Shown: positions 1 to 9,197 of the stretch, piece after piece
How the letters are laid out: each line of letters begins with the position of its first letter
Position numbering within the stretch: position 1 is the first letter of the stretch
NCBI RefSeq assembly: GCF_000430505.1
Contig: NZ_KE387153.1
Span: forward strand, 1-64,000
Reading direction: 5' to 3'
DNA from: Eisenibacter elegans DSM 3317
GTDB lineage: Bacteria > Bacteroidota > Bacteroidia > Cytophagales > Microscillaceae
Length of the DNA stretch: 64,000 bases
Program-made: the position numbers and the translations under genes
Notes under the pieces: generated by a model
Databases searched by the model: none
Told to the model about the DNA's origin: nothing
The model's input: the letters and a program-made list of their open reading frames with translations, nothing else

Positions 1-109
1 CTAATCAATTTCGGTGCGAAGAGCTTGGAGTTCAAAAGAGTTCAGAACAAAAAGTTCAATCAAAAAAATCAGGGTAATCCCAACATCAAATAAATCAAGG
101 TTCAGACAA
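1..109 (+). repeat. REP-like repeat ahead of hsdR
   Basis: The leader before the HsdR start carries repeated short ATCA/AATC words (ATCAAAAAAATCAGGGTAAT, then AAATCAAGGTTCAGACAAAT). It resembles the CTTGAGAATCAAG repeat family found elsewhere in this window. The open frame runs through it from position 14, but the translated leader is low-complexity and does not look like HsdR, so I treat it as non-coding. The upstream part of the restriction operon would lie left of the window. Confidence 0.45.
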
Positions 110-3100
110 ATGAAAAACAGCATCACCGAAAACGAAATAGAAGAAATTGCCCTTGGCTATCTGCAAGGTTTGGGCTACGCCTATCAGTTGGGAACGGTCA
201 TTTCCCCAGATGGCGAGCACCCCGAAAGGCAATACAACGAAGTGGTGCTCACTACCCGTTTGCGTGCTGCCATTGACAAACTCAACCCTACCCTTTCGCA
301 AGATGCCAAAGAAGATGCCCTGAAAAAAGTATTGCGTACCGAAAGCCCCAATGCCTTAATCAGCAACGAAAACTTTCACCGTTACCTGACGGATGGCGTA
401 GATGTAGAAATGCGAACCGAAAGCGGTATTCGTGGCGAGAAAATTTATATCGTTGACTTTAAAAATCCCGAAAACAACGAGTTTTTAGCCGTCAATCAGT
501 TTACGGTAATTGAAGGCAACCAAAACAAACGCCCCGATATTATCCTGTTTGTCAACGGCTTGCCTTTGGTAGTGATAGAACTCAAAAATCCCGTGGACGA
601 AAACGCCAACCTGAAATCGGCATTCAACCAACTGCAAACCTACAAACAAGCCATTCCTTCGCTTTTCACTTACAACAGTTTGCTCATTATCAGCGATGGT
701 TGGGATGCCCGTTGTGGCACCATTACCAGCGATTACGGCAGGTTTATGCGTTGGCGAACAAAGGACGGAAGAACCGAGGCATCGCACAATGACTTGGGAA
801 TGCAGATTTTGTTTGAAGGTATGCTGAACAAACACACGCTGTTGGATTTAATCCGCCACTTTATCGTCTTTGAAAAAAGCGACAGCAAAACACTCAAAAA
901 AGTAGCTGCCTATCATCAGTATTATGCCGTAAACAAAGCCGTAGAAAGCACTGTAATCGCCAGCGGCAGCAATGGCGACAGACGTGGCGGTGTCATTTGG
1001 CACACACAAGGAAGCGGCAAAAGTTTGAGTATGGTTTTCTTTTCGGGCAAGCTCATTATTGAGCCGAGAATGGAAAACCCCACTTTGGTAATTTTGACAG
1101 ACAGAAACGACCTTGACGAGCAATTGCACGAAACCTTTACCAATTGTCAGCAACTTTTAAGGCAAGAACCCCAAAAAGCCGAAGACCGAAAAGATTTAAG
1201 AAAATTATTAAAAGTAGCTTCGGGCGGTATCGTATTTACAACCATTCAGAAGTTTATGCCAATGCAAACCGACATTGTGCAAAATGAAAACCCGAATGTG
1301 GTCAATGAGCCAGCGGTAGAATATATCGGTGCAGACATACAGGCATTAAGCGAACGAAAAAATATTGTAGTCATAGCAGATGAAGCCCACAGAAGCCAAT
1401 ACGATTTTATTGATGGCTTTGCCAAACATTTGCGTGATGCTTTGCCCAATGCCACATTTATAGGTTTCACAGGCACACCCATAGAAACCACCGACAAAAA
1501 CACCCAAGCCGTTTTCGGTAACTATGTGGATATTTATGACATTCAGCAAGCCGTAAACGATAAAGCTACCGTTCCGATTTTCTATGAGAGCCGATTGGCA
1601 AAAGTCCATTTTAACGAAGATGAAAAAGTAAGCATTGACGAAGCTTTTGAAGAACTCACCGAAGGCGAAGAACTGAGCAATCGCCAGCAAATGCGGGCAA
1701 AATGGACACGCTTGGAAGCCATAGTAGGCAACCCAAACCGACTTCAAAAAATTGCAGAAGATTTGGTCTATCACTTCGAGCAACGCAATGCAGTATTGGA
1801 AGGCAAAGCAATGATAGTGTGTATGAGCCGAAGAATTTGTGTGGAACTCTATGATGCTATTACCAAAATCCGCCCGCTTTGGCACTCAGACGATGACGAC
1901 AAAGGCACGATAAAAGTGATTATGACGGGCAGCAGCAGTGATGCCCTGAATATGCAGCCCCACATTCGCAACAAGCCCAGAAGAAAAGCCATTGGCGACC
2001 GCCTGAAAAATCCGAACGACCCCTTAAAGTTGGTCATTGTTCGGGATATGTGGCTCACAGGATTTGATGCCCCTTGTTTGCATACGCTCTATGTGGACAA
2101 GCCCATGCGTGGGCATAACCTGATGCAAGCCATAGCACGGGTAAACCGAGTATTTACCGAAGGCAAAGAAGGCGGATTGGTGGTGGATTATTTGGGCATT
2201 GCACAAGAACTAAAAACTGCCTTAGCCGAATACACCGCAAGCGGTGGTGAAGGAAAACCGACCCTTGACCAGGAATTGGCAGTTGCCAAAATGTTGGAAC
2301 TTCACGAAGCAATAGACTATCAGTTAAGGCATTTTGATTGGCGTAAATTTTTCAAGCTTACACCCGAAGAAAAACTAAGATTTATTCCTGTAATTGTAGA
2401 TTACATTTTCAGTCAGGAAAACGGGGAGCAGAGTTTTACCGAAAACACCAAAAACTTATTGAAAGCCTTTGCTATTTCCGTTCCCCACGAAAAAGCGATG
2501 GCAATCCGTGATGATGTGGCATTATTTCAAGCCATCAAATCAAGGTTGGTAAAAATATCCGACCGAAACGAAGGCGGAAAGACGGACGAAGAAATGGAAA
2601 CGGCTATCAAGCAAATCATTTCGGAAGCCATCACCGCCGACAATGTGATTGATATTTTTGATGCCGCAGGACTGAAAAAGCCCAATATTGAAATTTTGGA
2701 CGAACGCTTTTTGCAAGAACTGAAAGACTTGCCGCAAAAGAATTTAGCCGTTGAGTTATTGAAAAAACTACTCAAGGACGAAATCAAGAAGCGGACAAAA
2801 ATCAACTTGGTGGAAAGCAAGAAGTTTTCCGAAATGTTGGAAGATGCCATCAAACGCTACCACAATGGAATGATTGACACAGTAGAGTTTTTGGAAAAAG
2901 TCCTTATCCCCTTTGCCCAACAAATGAAAGAAGCTGATAAACGGGGTGAAAAATTGGGATTGGACTATCGCGAGTACGCTTTTTATACGGCTTTGGAAGT
3001 AAACAACAGTGCAGTTGCTATATTGGGTGACGACATTCTAAAACACATAGCCCAAGAACTTTTGAAAACAGTCCGCAATAGCACCACCATAGATTGGACA

Positions 3101-3262
3101 ATTAAAGAAAGCGTACAATCGGCATTAAGACGAAACATCAGACGAATATTAAGACTACACGGTTATCCGCCAGACTTACAAGAAAAAGCAGTTGACACGG
3201 TAATCACCCAAGCGAAAATGTTAGCAGAAGACTTGGTGAAAAATGGAGATAAAAAAGAATAA
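110..3262 (+). CDS. hsdR: Type I restriction endonuclease subunit R (HsdR)
   Basis: Motor and nuclease subunit of a type I restriction-modification complex; it translocates and cleaves unmodified DNA together with HsdM and HsdS. I start it at the ATG at 110 (1050 residues, normal family length), because the 32 upstream codons come from repeat DNA. Seen in order: an N-terminal PD-(D/E)xK nuclease site ([10 protein letters not shown] then VIELKNP, about residues 140-161), Walker A TQGSGKS near 300, the DEAH box ADEAHRSQ near 423, GFTGTP of motif III, and helicase motif VI ([10 protein letters not shown]) near 676, followed by the helical C-terminal domain. No HsdM or HsdS is visible, so they must lie upstream or elsewhere. 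The frame is intact. It opens an AT-richer block that looks acquired. Confidence 0.95.
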   Translation: MKNSITENEIEEIALGYLQGLGYAYQLGTVISPDGEHPERQYNEVVLTTRLRAAIDKLNPTLSQDAKEDALKKVLRTESPNALISNENFHRYLTDGVDVEMRTESGIRGEKIYIVDFKNPENNEFLAVNQFTVIEGNQNKRPDIILFVNGLPLVVIELKNPVDENANLKSAFNQLQTYKQAIPSLFTYNSLLIISDGWDARCGTITSDYGRFMRWRTKDGRTEASHNDLGMQILFEGMLNKHTLLDLIRHFIVFEKSDSKTLKKVAAYHQYYAVNKAVESTVIASGSNGDRRGGVIWHTQGSGKSLSMVFFSGKLIIEPRMENPTLVILTDRNDLDEQLHETFTNCQQLLRQEPQKAEDRKDLRKLLKVASGGIVFTTIQKFMPMQTDIVQNENPNVVNEPAVEYIGADIQALSERKNIVVIADEAHRSQYDFIDGFAKHLRDALPNATFIGFTGTPIETTDKNTQAVFGNYVDIYDIQQAVNDKATVPIFYESRLAKVHFNEDEKVSIDEAFEELTEGEELSNRQQMRAKWTRLEAIVGNPNRLQKIAEDLVYHFEQRNAVLEGKAMIVCMSRRICVELYDAITKIRPLWHSDDDDKGTIKVIMTGSSSDALNMQPHIRNKPRRKAIGDRLKNPNDPLKLVIVRDMWLTGFDAPCLHTLYVDKPMRGHNLMQAIARVNRVFTEGKEGGLVVDYLGIAQELKTALAEYTASGGEGKPTLDQELAVAKMLELHEAIDYQLRHFDWRKFFKLTPEEKLRFIPVIVDYIFSQENGEQSFTENTKNLLKAFAISVPHEKAMAIRDDVALFQAIKSRLVKISDRNEGGKTDEEMETAIKQIISEAITADNVIDIFDAAGLKKPNIEILDERFLQELKDLPQKNLAVELLKKLLKDEIKKRTKINLVESKKFSEMLEDAIKRYHNGMIDTVEFLEKVLIPFAQQMKEADKRGEKLGLDYREYAFYTALEVNNSAVAILGDDILKHIAQELLKTVRNSTTIDWTIKESVQSALRRNIRRILRLHGYPPDLQEKAVDTVITQAKMLAEDLVKNGDKKE

Positions 3263-3334
3263 GCCAACGCACCCAAACAGACACGAAATGACAACAAAAC
3301 AGATGACAGAAAAAGAAGGGCGAAGGCATAACAT

Positions 3335-3466
3335 CACCTATACGCAGGCAGGGGTTTAGCTTCGCTGATTTTCAATTCGTGCTTCATAGTACAGGAAAGT
3401 GATAAATTTAAAGTTCAGTTCTTCGTAGGAAGTTCAGTGGTTAAAAACCCTGCCTGCGTATAGGTG
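3335..3466. repeat. 132-bp long inverted repeat
   Basis: Arms of about 22 bp at 3335-3357 and 3445-3466 (CACCTATACGCAGGCAGGG and its complement) enclose about 87 bp of non-coding spacer. It directly follows hsdR. A degenerate right arm (GCCTGCCTGTGTATAGCTG, 5923-5941) follows the Fic gene at the corresponding place, so this is a mobile or recurring unit, not a simple terminator. It lacks the T-run of an intrinsic terminator. The size and palindromic form resemble integron attC sites, but clear GTTRRRY core sites are not seen. Confidence 0.75.
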
Positions 3467-3676
3467 AGAACCGTCAATCTGTCTAAAAACCCATTAAAAC
3501 ACGCTTTACCAAGGCGATACAAGCCCGTAGCGAGACGCATATTTGGTGCGAATACTTTGAAAAGTATAAAATATCTTTGCTGTAAGTGGCTTAAAATTAG
3601 CCAAAAAGAGCAAAAAATAGATTTTTCTTAGCTTTTTGCTATCTTCGCAGGAGTTGATTTTTGGGCAGACTGACGT
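3467..3676. other. Non-coding spacer with a possible promoter
   Basis: About 210 bases without a credible gene. A TATCTTCG box at 3640-3647 resembles a Bacteroidota -7 element, but no TTG sits at the expected distance upstream. If active it would drive the gene at 3897 through the palindromic repeat that follows. Confidence 0.35.
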
Positions 3677-3851
3677 TATGAGAAATTTTTGCCCTCCACA
3701 CTTGCAAATATCCATTGTGTAGTTTAACTTGATTCGTAACGAAGGGAACTTGTTCACCAACGTTTCCCATCAAGTTAAACGGACATTTGGCAGTGCGTAA
3801 AAACCCCGTTTTTATGACAATGCTCGCTGCGCTCACACTGTGTAAAGCTTG
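3677..3851. repeat. Direct repeat copy 1, long imperfect palindrome
   Basis: About 175 bp that recurs, with scattered substitutions, at 5949-6119. It is internally palindromic: GTTTAACTTGAT (3722-3733) pairs perfectly with ATCAAGTTAAAC (3769-3780), and the stem continues with CAAATATCC (3705-3713) against GGACATTTG (3781-3789) across an 8-nt bulge. It ends just upstream of the cyanophycinase-like gene. Copies 1 and 2 bracket that gene and the Fic module. Confidence 0.85.
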
Positions 3852-3896
3852 ATTGTTATGCCTCATTGCCAAAAACAACCATATAAACTTAAAAAC

Positions 3897-5207
3897 ATGA
3901 AGAAGATTTTACTCTTTATTTTAATGACAATTCCATTTATTGGTTTTGGACAAAACTATACCTCCTATTTAACTGGCAATGCAACAGATACTGTTACCAA
4001 CCCTATAGGAGGATTATGCCTTATGGGCGGAGCAACCGAGAATGACAATGCTATGAAATGGTTTCTTCAAAGAGCCAATGGAGGAGATATACTTGTATTA
4101 AGGACAACAGGCGCTGATGGCTATAATTCATATTTCTATTCCGGTTTAGAGGTTGCCGTAAATTCAGTTGAAACTATTGTTTGTCATAATGCTTCAGCAA
4201 GCACTGAACCTTATATTCTTCAAAAAATTCAAAAAGCAGAAGCTATTTGGTTTGCAGGTGGCAATCAATGGGATTACATAAGCTATTGGAGGGGCACACC
4301 AATTGATAATGCCATTAATCAAGCAATCCAACAAAGAAACATAGTTATAGGAGGAACAAGTGCAGGAATGGCCATACAAGGTAAATATTATTTTACAGCT
4401 AAAAATGGAACTATTACTTCTGCAAATGCTTTAGCTAATCCTTTCAATAATCGGGTAACTGTTGATTCAACACGGTTTATTAATAATTACTTTTTAAATA
4501 ACACCATCACCGATACACATTTTGATAATCCTGACAGAAAAGGAAGGCTTGTTACTTTTCTTGCAAGAGTTTTCACCGACTATGGTGAGTATGCTAAAGC
4601 TATTGCTTGTGATGAATATACAGCAGTTTGTGTTGACACTAATGGTATAGCAAAGGTTTATGGAGGCTATCCTACTCATGATGATAATGCATATTTTATT
4701 CAGCCGAATTATGAGCTTTCTGTTAAATCACCCGAAAACTGCACAGCAGGAAATCCTTTAACTTGGAATTTAGGAGGAATAGCATTAAAAGCATACCAAA
4801 TTAAAGGAGACAGTACGGGAAGCAAAACTTTTAATCTAAATACTTGGCAATCAGGCAATGGAGGAACCTGGTACAATTGGAGTGTTTCAGGTGGTGTTTT
4901 TTCTGAGCAGATGAGTACGCCAATGGATTATGTGCCTCTTTCACTCCAAAACACTTCAAGTTATGCTAATATTGAGATATTTCCAAACCCTACATCAGGT
5001 GAAATCACGATTCCAATTAATAAAAGCGACTATACATCTAATAATATTGAATTTTATAATAATCTTGGTCGGAGAATTTATGTAGCCACCTCTTTTTCTG
5101 ATGATACCATTACAGTTGACTTAAGTTCTTTAAATAGTGGGTTGTATTTTATAAAAATAAAAGGAAGTAACGGTAAAAATTATATTGGTAAATTTATCAA
5201 AAATTAA
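3897..5207 (+). CDS. Secreted cyanophycinase-like peptidase (S51) with T9SS tail
   Basis: 436 residues from the ATG at 3897, chosen because it opens a clean signal peptide (MKKILLFILM...GFGQ); the frame extends 16 codons upstream without one. The body is of the class I glutamine-amidotransferase-like peptidase S51 family: FAGGNQWDYISYW, the nucleophile elbow GGTSAGMA (Ser near residue 155), and DTHFDNPDRKGRL, which matches the cyanophycinase DxHF...GRL signature. The last 75 or so residues (EIFPNPTSGEI ... SGLYFIKIKG) form a type A T9SS sorting domain, so the product should be exported and surface-attached or released. The family hydrolyses cyanophycin or other beta-linked peptides; the substrate here is unproved. 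The gene is AT-richer than the chromosomal genes after 6.6 kb and lies between two direct repeats. Confidence 0.85.
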   Translation: MKKILLFILMTIPFIGFGQNYTSYLTGNATDTVTNPIGGLCLMGGATENDNAMKWFLQRANGGDILVLRTTGADGYNSYFYSGLEVAVNSVETIVCHNASASTEPYILQKIQKAEAIWFAGGNQWDYISYWRGTPIDNAINQAIQQRNIVIGGTSAGMAIQGKYYFTAKNGTITSANALANPFNNRVTVDSTRFINNYFLNNTITDTHFDNPDRKGRLVTFLARVFTDYGEYAKAIACDEYTAVCVDTNGIAKVYGGYPTHDDNAYFIQPNYELSVKSPENCTAGNPLTWNLGGIALKAYQIKGDSTGSKTFNLNTWQSGNGGTWYNWSVSGGVFSEQMSTPMDYVPLSLQNTSSYANIEIFPNPTSGEITIPINKSDYTSNNIEFYNNLGRRIYVATSFSDDTITVDLSSLNSGLYFIKIKGSNGKNYIGKFIKN

Positions 5208-5305
5208 AATAAACAAAGACATAACAGCGACTTGGCAAAAATGGTGGTTCAGGGGTTAAATCAAGCTTAAGGCAACCGTTACTTCACAGAGTAATTTTTA
5301 AAGTT

Positions 5306-5341
5306 TTTGAAACAACTTTATCCAAATAATATGTATCTTCG
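5306..5341 (+). promoter_or_regulatory. Candidate promoter of the Fic toxin-antitoxin pair
   Basis: TTTG at 5306-5309 and TATCTTCG at 5334-5341, a TAnnTTTG-like box. The spacing of 24 is longer than the usual 19-21, so only the -7 element is convincing. It lies 18 bases ahead of the antitoxin start, with AAAAAGGA as a plausible ribosome-binding stretch at 5351-5358. Confidence 0.4.
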
Positions 5342-5358
5342 CAATATCTAAAAAAGGA

Positions 5359-5544
5359 ATGATTATGGAACTTAAACAAGAAATAGTGCAAATAGTGGAC
5401 AAGTTACCTAACGAAGTGTTAGGTGAACTTTTGCAATACCTTCGCCAAGTAGAAAAAACTACTGTAGAAAAAATGCGCCTTTCGTTAAACTTAAACACAA
5501 TTTTGACCGAAGACCGTGAACTACTTGAAAAATTGGCGAAATGA
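5359..5544 (+). CDS. Small antitoxin-like protein upstream of Fic
   Basis: 61 residues (or 59 from a second in-frame ATG at 5365). It is a short amphipathic helical protein (LKQEIVQIVDKLPNEVLGEL) of the kind found as antitoxin beside toxins, resembling DUF2281-type small proteins. Its stop overlaps the start of the Fic-domain gene (ATGA, 5541-5544), which indicates translational coupling and supports a toxin-antitoxin pair. No HTH or AbrB fold is visible, so autoregulation by this protein is not evident. Antitoxin function is inferred from size, order and overlap. Confidence 0.7.
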   Translation: MIMELKQEIVQIVDKLPNEVLGELLQYLRQVEKTTVEKMRLSLNLNTILTEDRELLEKLAK

Positions 5545-5918
5545 TAGACTATCAAGAAGTCCTTGGCATTCATCAAGTTTTGATACGAGAGTTTGGCGGT
5601 TCCCAAGGCGTGAGAGATGAAAACGGACTAAAATCGGCACTTAAACGACCTTTTAGCGGGTTTGGAGAAACTGAATTTTACCCAAACCCCGAAGAAAAAG
5701 CAGGTGCGATTTTGGAAAGCATAGTCAAAAATCACCCTTTTATAGACGGTAACAAAAGGACGGGCTACGTTTTGAGGCGTTTGGTTTTGATGAATTTTGG
5801 CAAAGACATACAATCAACACAAGACGAAAAGTACGACTTTGTTATCGCAGTAGCATCGGGACAACTTGACTTTCAAGAAATTGTAACTTGGATAAAACAA
5901 CGAACTACGGACAAATAA
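5541..5918 (+). CDS. Fic/Doc family toxin (death-on-curing type)
   Basis: 125 residues with the Fic/Doc core HPFIDGNKRTG at residues 65-75. The catalytic His65, the acidic Asp69 and the NKR phosphate-binding residues are all present. Proteins of this length and start (MIDYQEVLGIHQ) belong to the Doc branch, which phosphorylates or nucleotidylates translation factors such as EF-Tu. No inhibitory (S/T)xxxE(G/N) helix is apparent in the protein, consistent with control by the coupled upstream small protein. It sits in the repeat-bounded accessory block, where addiction modules are common cargo. Confidence 0.88.
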   Translation: MIDYQEVLGIHQVLIREFGGSQGVRDENGLKSALKRPFSGFGETEFYPNPEEKAGAILESIVKNHPFIDGNKRTGYVLRRLVLMNFGKDIQSTQDEKYDFVIAVASGQLDFQEIVTWIKQRTTDK

Positions 5919-5922
5919 AAAT

Positions 5923-6119
5923 GCCTGCCTGTGTATAGCTGAAAACCATTATGAGAAATTTTTACCCTCCACACTTGCAAATGTACATTGTGTAGTTTAA
6001 CTTGATAGGTAATGAAGGAAATTTGTTCACGAAGGTTTCCCATCAAGCTAAACAGACATTTGGCACTGCGTAAAACCCCGTTTTTACGACAACGCCCGGC
6101 TCACACTGCGTAAAGCTTG
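5923..6119. repeat. Degenerate arm plus direct repeat copy 2
   Basis: 5923-5941 is a degenerate copy of the right arm of the 3335-3466 inverted repeat. 5949-6119 is the second copy of the 3677-3851 palindromic repeat and begins with the same TTATGAGAAATTTTT; its inner arms are GTTTAACTTGAT and ATCAAGCTAAAC, so one arm carries a substitution. The order arm, palindrome, then a short leader and an ATG is the same as after hsdR. Confidence 0.85.
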
Positions 6120-6167
6120 GTTTTGGCAGAAATTTCAACCGACACAGTTATAAAAAAACAAATAACA

Positions 6168-6419
6168 ATGGCAAAAAATAAAAAGCTATCAACACTAACA
6201 TTGGAAGAACTCTTCGCTGAAAAGAAGAAACGACAGGTAATACTAATGGGATTAGGAATTGCAATGCTTACAGCTTGTGGAATATTCGTTTTCCTTGCTA
6301 TTAAAAATAAAAACTATGCGCTAATTGTAATTGCAAGCGGTTGCTTAATAACTTTACAGCCTTTAATCTCCAACCTTAATCAAGTCAAAAAGGAAATTCA
6401 AAAACGCGAGCAGAAGTAA
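6168..6419 (+). CDS. Small two-helix membrane protein
   Basis: 83 residues from the ATG at 6168; the 17 upstream in-frame codons fall partly in repeat DNA. A Lys-rich N-terminus (LTLEELFAEKKKRQ) is followed by two hydrophobic stretches (about residues 25-45 and 50-67) and a charged tail (NLNQVKKEIQKREQK). Small proteins of this layout occur widely in Bacteroidota accessory regions, but I know no function. It lies directly after repeat copy 2, as the cyanophycinase-like gene lies after copy 1, so it may be a cassette gene. Confidence 0.65.
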   Translation: MAKNKKLSTLTLEELFAEKKKRQVILMGLGIAMLTACGIFVFLAIKNKNYALIVIASGCLITLQPLISNLNQVKKEIQKREQK

Positions 6420-6474
6420 TTACAAAAATCAAAAATGTAAAAAAATTTTAATTTTTATCAAAATTATAAAATAA

Positions 6475-6604
6475 AACTTCTGTTCCAACTGCGGACAGAA
6501 AAAATACAAACGAATTGACAAAAAATACATTGGGGATCAACAAACCGCCAAAGAATTTATTGACAGAATCGGAGTAAACCACTACAAACCTAGCTTTTCG
6601 ACCT
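6475..6604 (+). pseudogene. DUF3667 N-terminal remnant
   Basis: An open stretch after a stop at 6472 reads NFCSNCGQKKYKRIDKKYI, which matches the N-terminal zinc-ribbon and RI(D/N)xKYI motif of DUF3667 membrane proteins. It has no start codon and no membrane domain. It runs out of frame into the next gene, reaching a stop at 6643. I read it as the scar of a gene truncated where the acquired block meets the chromosomal gene at 6605. Confidence 0.6.
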
Positions 6605-7954
6605 ATGTCATCACAATCTCTCTATCTACTGACCCACACCGCTGAAACACAACAACAACTTGCAAAAATCGAGGCTTTGTTGTTTTCTAACGAAACACCC
6701 AACCAGATACTGGCACTCAAACTCTTGGCAGGCGGCGGCGTGCCCAATCACTTTTGGTCGTATATGGTGGGGGTATTGTATGATGAGCAAAACCCCGACT
6801 TGATGAAGGCTGTTACGGAACTCATGTATACATACGACCAAGAAGAACTGGCTGATGCACTGGCAGATTTTGATTTTCAAAACAGCATCCATACAGAATG
6901 GTCGAAGCGTTTCAATATTGCCCTAGACTTTCTGGAGGCTGTCAACCACGAGCTATTTATCGATTTCCCTTTTCTGGAGCCGAAGCAAATTGCCAAAGCA
7001 ATGCTGATTTGCCATAAGGAAGGGCTGCGTTACTGTTTCGAACACGAGGTGCTGCCCATCAAAACAATGCTCGAAATTTTTATGAGCGAAGGCACTCGCC
7101 TTGACCTGTCTTATCAGGGGCTTTTGTTTCTCCCCGATGAGATTGGCGAGTTTCCTTATCTCACCCATCTCAACATCTCCCACAACTTCATCCAAGAGTT
7201 GCCCGAGAGCCTTCAGCGGCTTACCAAGCTCGAAACGCTTTATCACACAGACACGCCCCTCAGCGCAGAGGCTATACGCTTTCTTGAGCACCACTTCCCC
7301 AAAATAGTGGCCGAAAGATATCACGACGAGGTCGTCTCCCGATTCCGCAGAGCCAACTATGACCAAGAAACCCAGCGCCTCATCGACCGTGTGTTGGCTC
7401 TCGCTCCCGACAACCCCACCTACTGGATTACCAAAGGGGCTGTATACGGCAACAGCGGAAACCCCCAACTCGGCCTCGAGGCCACCCTCAAAGCCACCCA
7501 AATAGCGCCTACGCCCGACAATATCGACACGATTCTCTTGGCTTGGAGCAATGTATCGGGGTTTTACCGCCGCCTTGGGCAAGACCACGCCTCCCTAGAC
7601 GCTGCTCAGCAAGGGTTTGACCTGCTGGCACAATACCCGCAGCATACCCAATGGGAAGATGACCTCTACTTCCGAAAAGCACAGGCGCTCTACCACCTCG
7701 AACGCCTCGAAGACTCCCTACAGGTGTATACCGAAGGCCTAAAAAAATACCCCGATAGCAGCGGTATGCTCTACAATACGGCCTGTATCTACGCCCGCTG
7801 GCACGACAAACAAAAGATGCTACACTACCTCCAAAGCGCCATTGCCGAAAAAGGAGACCATAGAGCGGAAGCAACTAAAGACCCTGATTTCAGGGAGTAT
7901 TGGCAGGATTCTGAGTTTTTGAGCCTTGTAGGAACCGCTATATCGGGAGATTGA
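6605..7954 (+). CDS. Leucine-rich repeat and TPR protein
   Basis: 449 residues, apparently cytoplasmic (no signal peptide). The N-terminal 160 residues are helical and HEAT-like. Two leucine-rich repeats follow (LDLSYQGLLFLPDEIGEF, LTHLNISHNFIQELPESL) near 166-210, then TPR-like helices from about 255. The end (YNTACIYARW ... HRAEATKDPDFREYW) resembles the TPR variant with a conserved xxDPDFxxLW-like tail. Such proteins are scaffolds; no partner is indicated. The start codon sits immediately after the DUF3667 remnant. The gene converges on hutI with 13 bases between them and is much less AT-rich than the preceding block. Confidence 0.8.
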   Translation: MSSQSLYLLTHTAETQQQLAKIEALLFSNETPNQILALKLLAGGGVPNHFWSYMVGVLYDEQNPDLMKAVTELMYTYDQEELADALADFDFQNSIHTEWSKRFNIALDFLEAVNHELFIDFPFLEPKQIAKAMLICHKEGLRYCFEHEVLPIKTMLEIFMSEGTRLDLSYQGLLFLPDEIGEFPYLTHLNISHNFIQELPESLQRLTKLETLYHTDTPLSAEAIRFLEHHFPKIVAERYHDEVVSRFRRANYDQETQRLIDRVLALAPDNPTYWITKGAVYGNSGNPQLGLEATLKATQIAPTPDNIDTILLAWSNVSGFYRRLGQDHASLDAAQQGFDLLAQYPQHTQWEDDLYFRKAQALYHLERLEDSLQVYTEGLKKYPDSSGMLYNTACIYARWHDKQKMLHYLQSAIAEKGDHRAEATKDPDFREYWQDSEFLSLVGTAISGD

Positions 7955-7967
7955 CCCCAAAGCGGGT

Positions 7968-9197
7968 CTACAACACAAGCTGCCCCTGTAGCCATACCGC
8001 CGAGGGCAGCAACCGCCCCTGTTGGTAGACAATCTCACGATAATCGCCACAGGCATAGGCCTGCATATCGGCCTGGTAGCCGGGAGCCAAACGACCAACG
8101 CCAGAAAGCCGCAAGGCCTGCGCAGCACGATACGTAAGGCCGGCCAACACTTCGGCAGTGCTCAGCTTTTGGTAACTGGCCAATACCGCAGCCTGCAACA
8201 AGAGCATCCCCATGGGGGCTGAGCCGGGGTTGTAGTCAGAGGCAATCGCCACACAAGCGCCCGCATCGAGCAGGCCACGCGCAGGGGCAAAAGGCTCCCC
8301 CAAGCCCATAGAAGCGCCCGGCAATACGACGGCCACCGTATCGCTATGTGCCAAAGCCTTGACCGCCGCCTCACCACTGGCCTCTAGGTGGTCTGCCGAA
8401 ACAGCACCCAAACCTACAGCCAACTCCGCCCCCATGGCCGTAAACTGGTCGGCGTGTAGGGTGCAGTCAAAGCCCAGCGCTTGGGCTTTTTGTATAAAAT
8501 CTTGGCTATCAGGCGCATCAAAGGCCGTTTTTTCGACAAATATATCTACCCGTCGTGCCAGCCCTTCTTCCCAAACCTTGGGCAGCAAATCGGCCAAAAC
8601 CATCTCCAGATAGGCCCGATGATCTCCCTCAAAGTCGCGGGGCTTGATATGCGCCGCCAAACACGTGGGCACCAGACGTTGTGGGGTGTTGTGCTGTGCC
8701 TTGCCGATAGCCCGCAACATCTTCAGCTCCTCTGTAAGGCTCAACCCATAGCCGCTCTTGACCTCTACCGTCCCGATGCCTTGCTTGAGCAATTGGGCTA
8801 GCCGTGTCAACATCTGGTCTGTGAGGTCTTCTTGACTTGCTTTGCGGGTCTGTTGTACCGTACTCCAGATACCGCCTCCGGCTTGAGCTATTTCGAGATA
8901 GCTCTGCCCGGCATTGCGTGCCGCAAAATCCATTGCCCTGCTGCCCGCATAGCAGATGTGCGTATGGCAGTCAACAAAAGCAGGCAGCAGCACCCAATCA
9001 GCGGGAACTGTCGTCAGCTCGGCTTGAGGATATTGTGCCAAAATAGCGGCTGACGACCCCGCCACCACCACACGGCCATTGTTGTCCAATACAATAGCGC
9101 CGTTTTCAATGGGTGCCAACGACGTATCCGATAGTGCTCCCTTTAGCGGAAGTTCCGCAAGGGTGAGTATTTGGGAAAAACCACTGATTATTCTCAT
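7968..9197 (-). CDS. hutI: Imidazolonepropionase
   Basis: Amidohydrolase that opens 4-imidazolone-5-propanoate to N-formimino-L-glutamate in histidine degradation. 409 residues from the ATG at 9197, the usual family length; the upstream extension of 43 codons is not family-like. Metal and substrate residues are visible: DCHTH (His78, His80), KSGYGLSLTEELKML, AAHIKPRD, LHADQF (His248) and ASDYNPGSAP (Asp321). No hutH, hutU or hutG is adjacent, so the pathway genes are dispersed. Confidence 0.96.
   Translation of the reverse strand: MRIISGFSQILTLAELPLKGALSDTSLAPIENGAIVLDNNGRVVVAGSSAAILAQYPQAELTTVPADWVLLPAFVDCHTHICYAGSRAMDFAARNAGQSYLEIAQAGGGIWSTVQQTRKASQEDLTDQMLTRLAQLLKQGIGTVEVKSGYGLSLTEELKMLRAIGKAQHNTPQRLVPTCLAAHIKPRDFEGDHRAYLEMVLADLLPKVWEEGLARRVDIFVEKTAFDAPDSQDFIQKAQALGFDCTLHADQFTAMGAELAVGLGAVSADHLEASGEAAVKALAHSDTVAVVLPGASMGLGEPFAPARGLLDAGACVAIASDYNPGSAPMGMLLLQAAVLASYQKLSTAEVLAGLTYRAAQALRLSGVGRLAPGYQADMQAYACGDYREIVYQQGRLLPSAVWLQGQLVL

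Noticed and set aside
3335-6119. Integron attC sites
   Set aside because: The palindromes have the right size and shape, but I could not find paired RYYYAAC and GTTRRRY core sites, and no integrase gene is in the window. Kept only as a hypothesis.
6953-7588. 211-codon minus-strand frame inside the LRR/TPR gene
   Set aside because: Shadow of the plus-strand gene; no motif, and the plus frame has clear LRR and TPR patterns.
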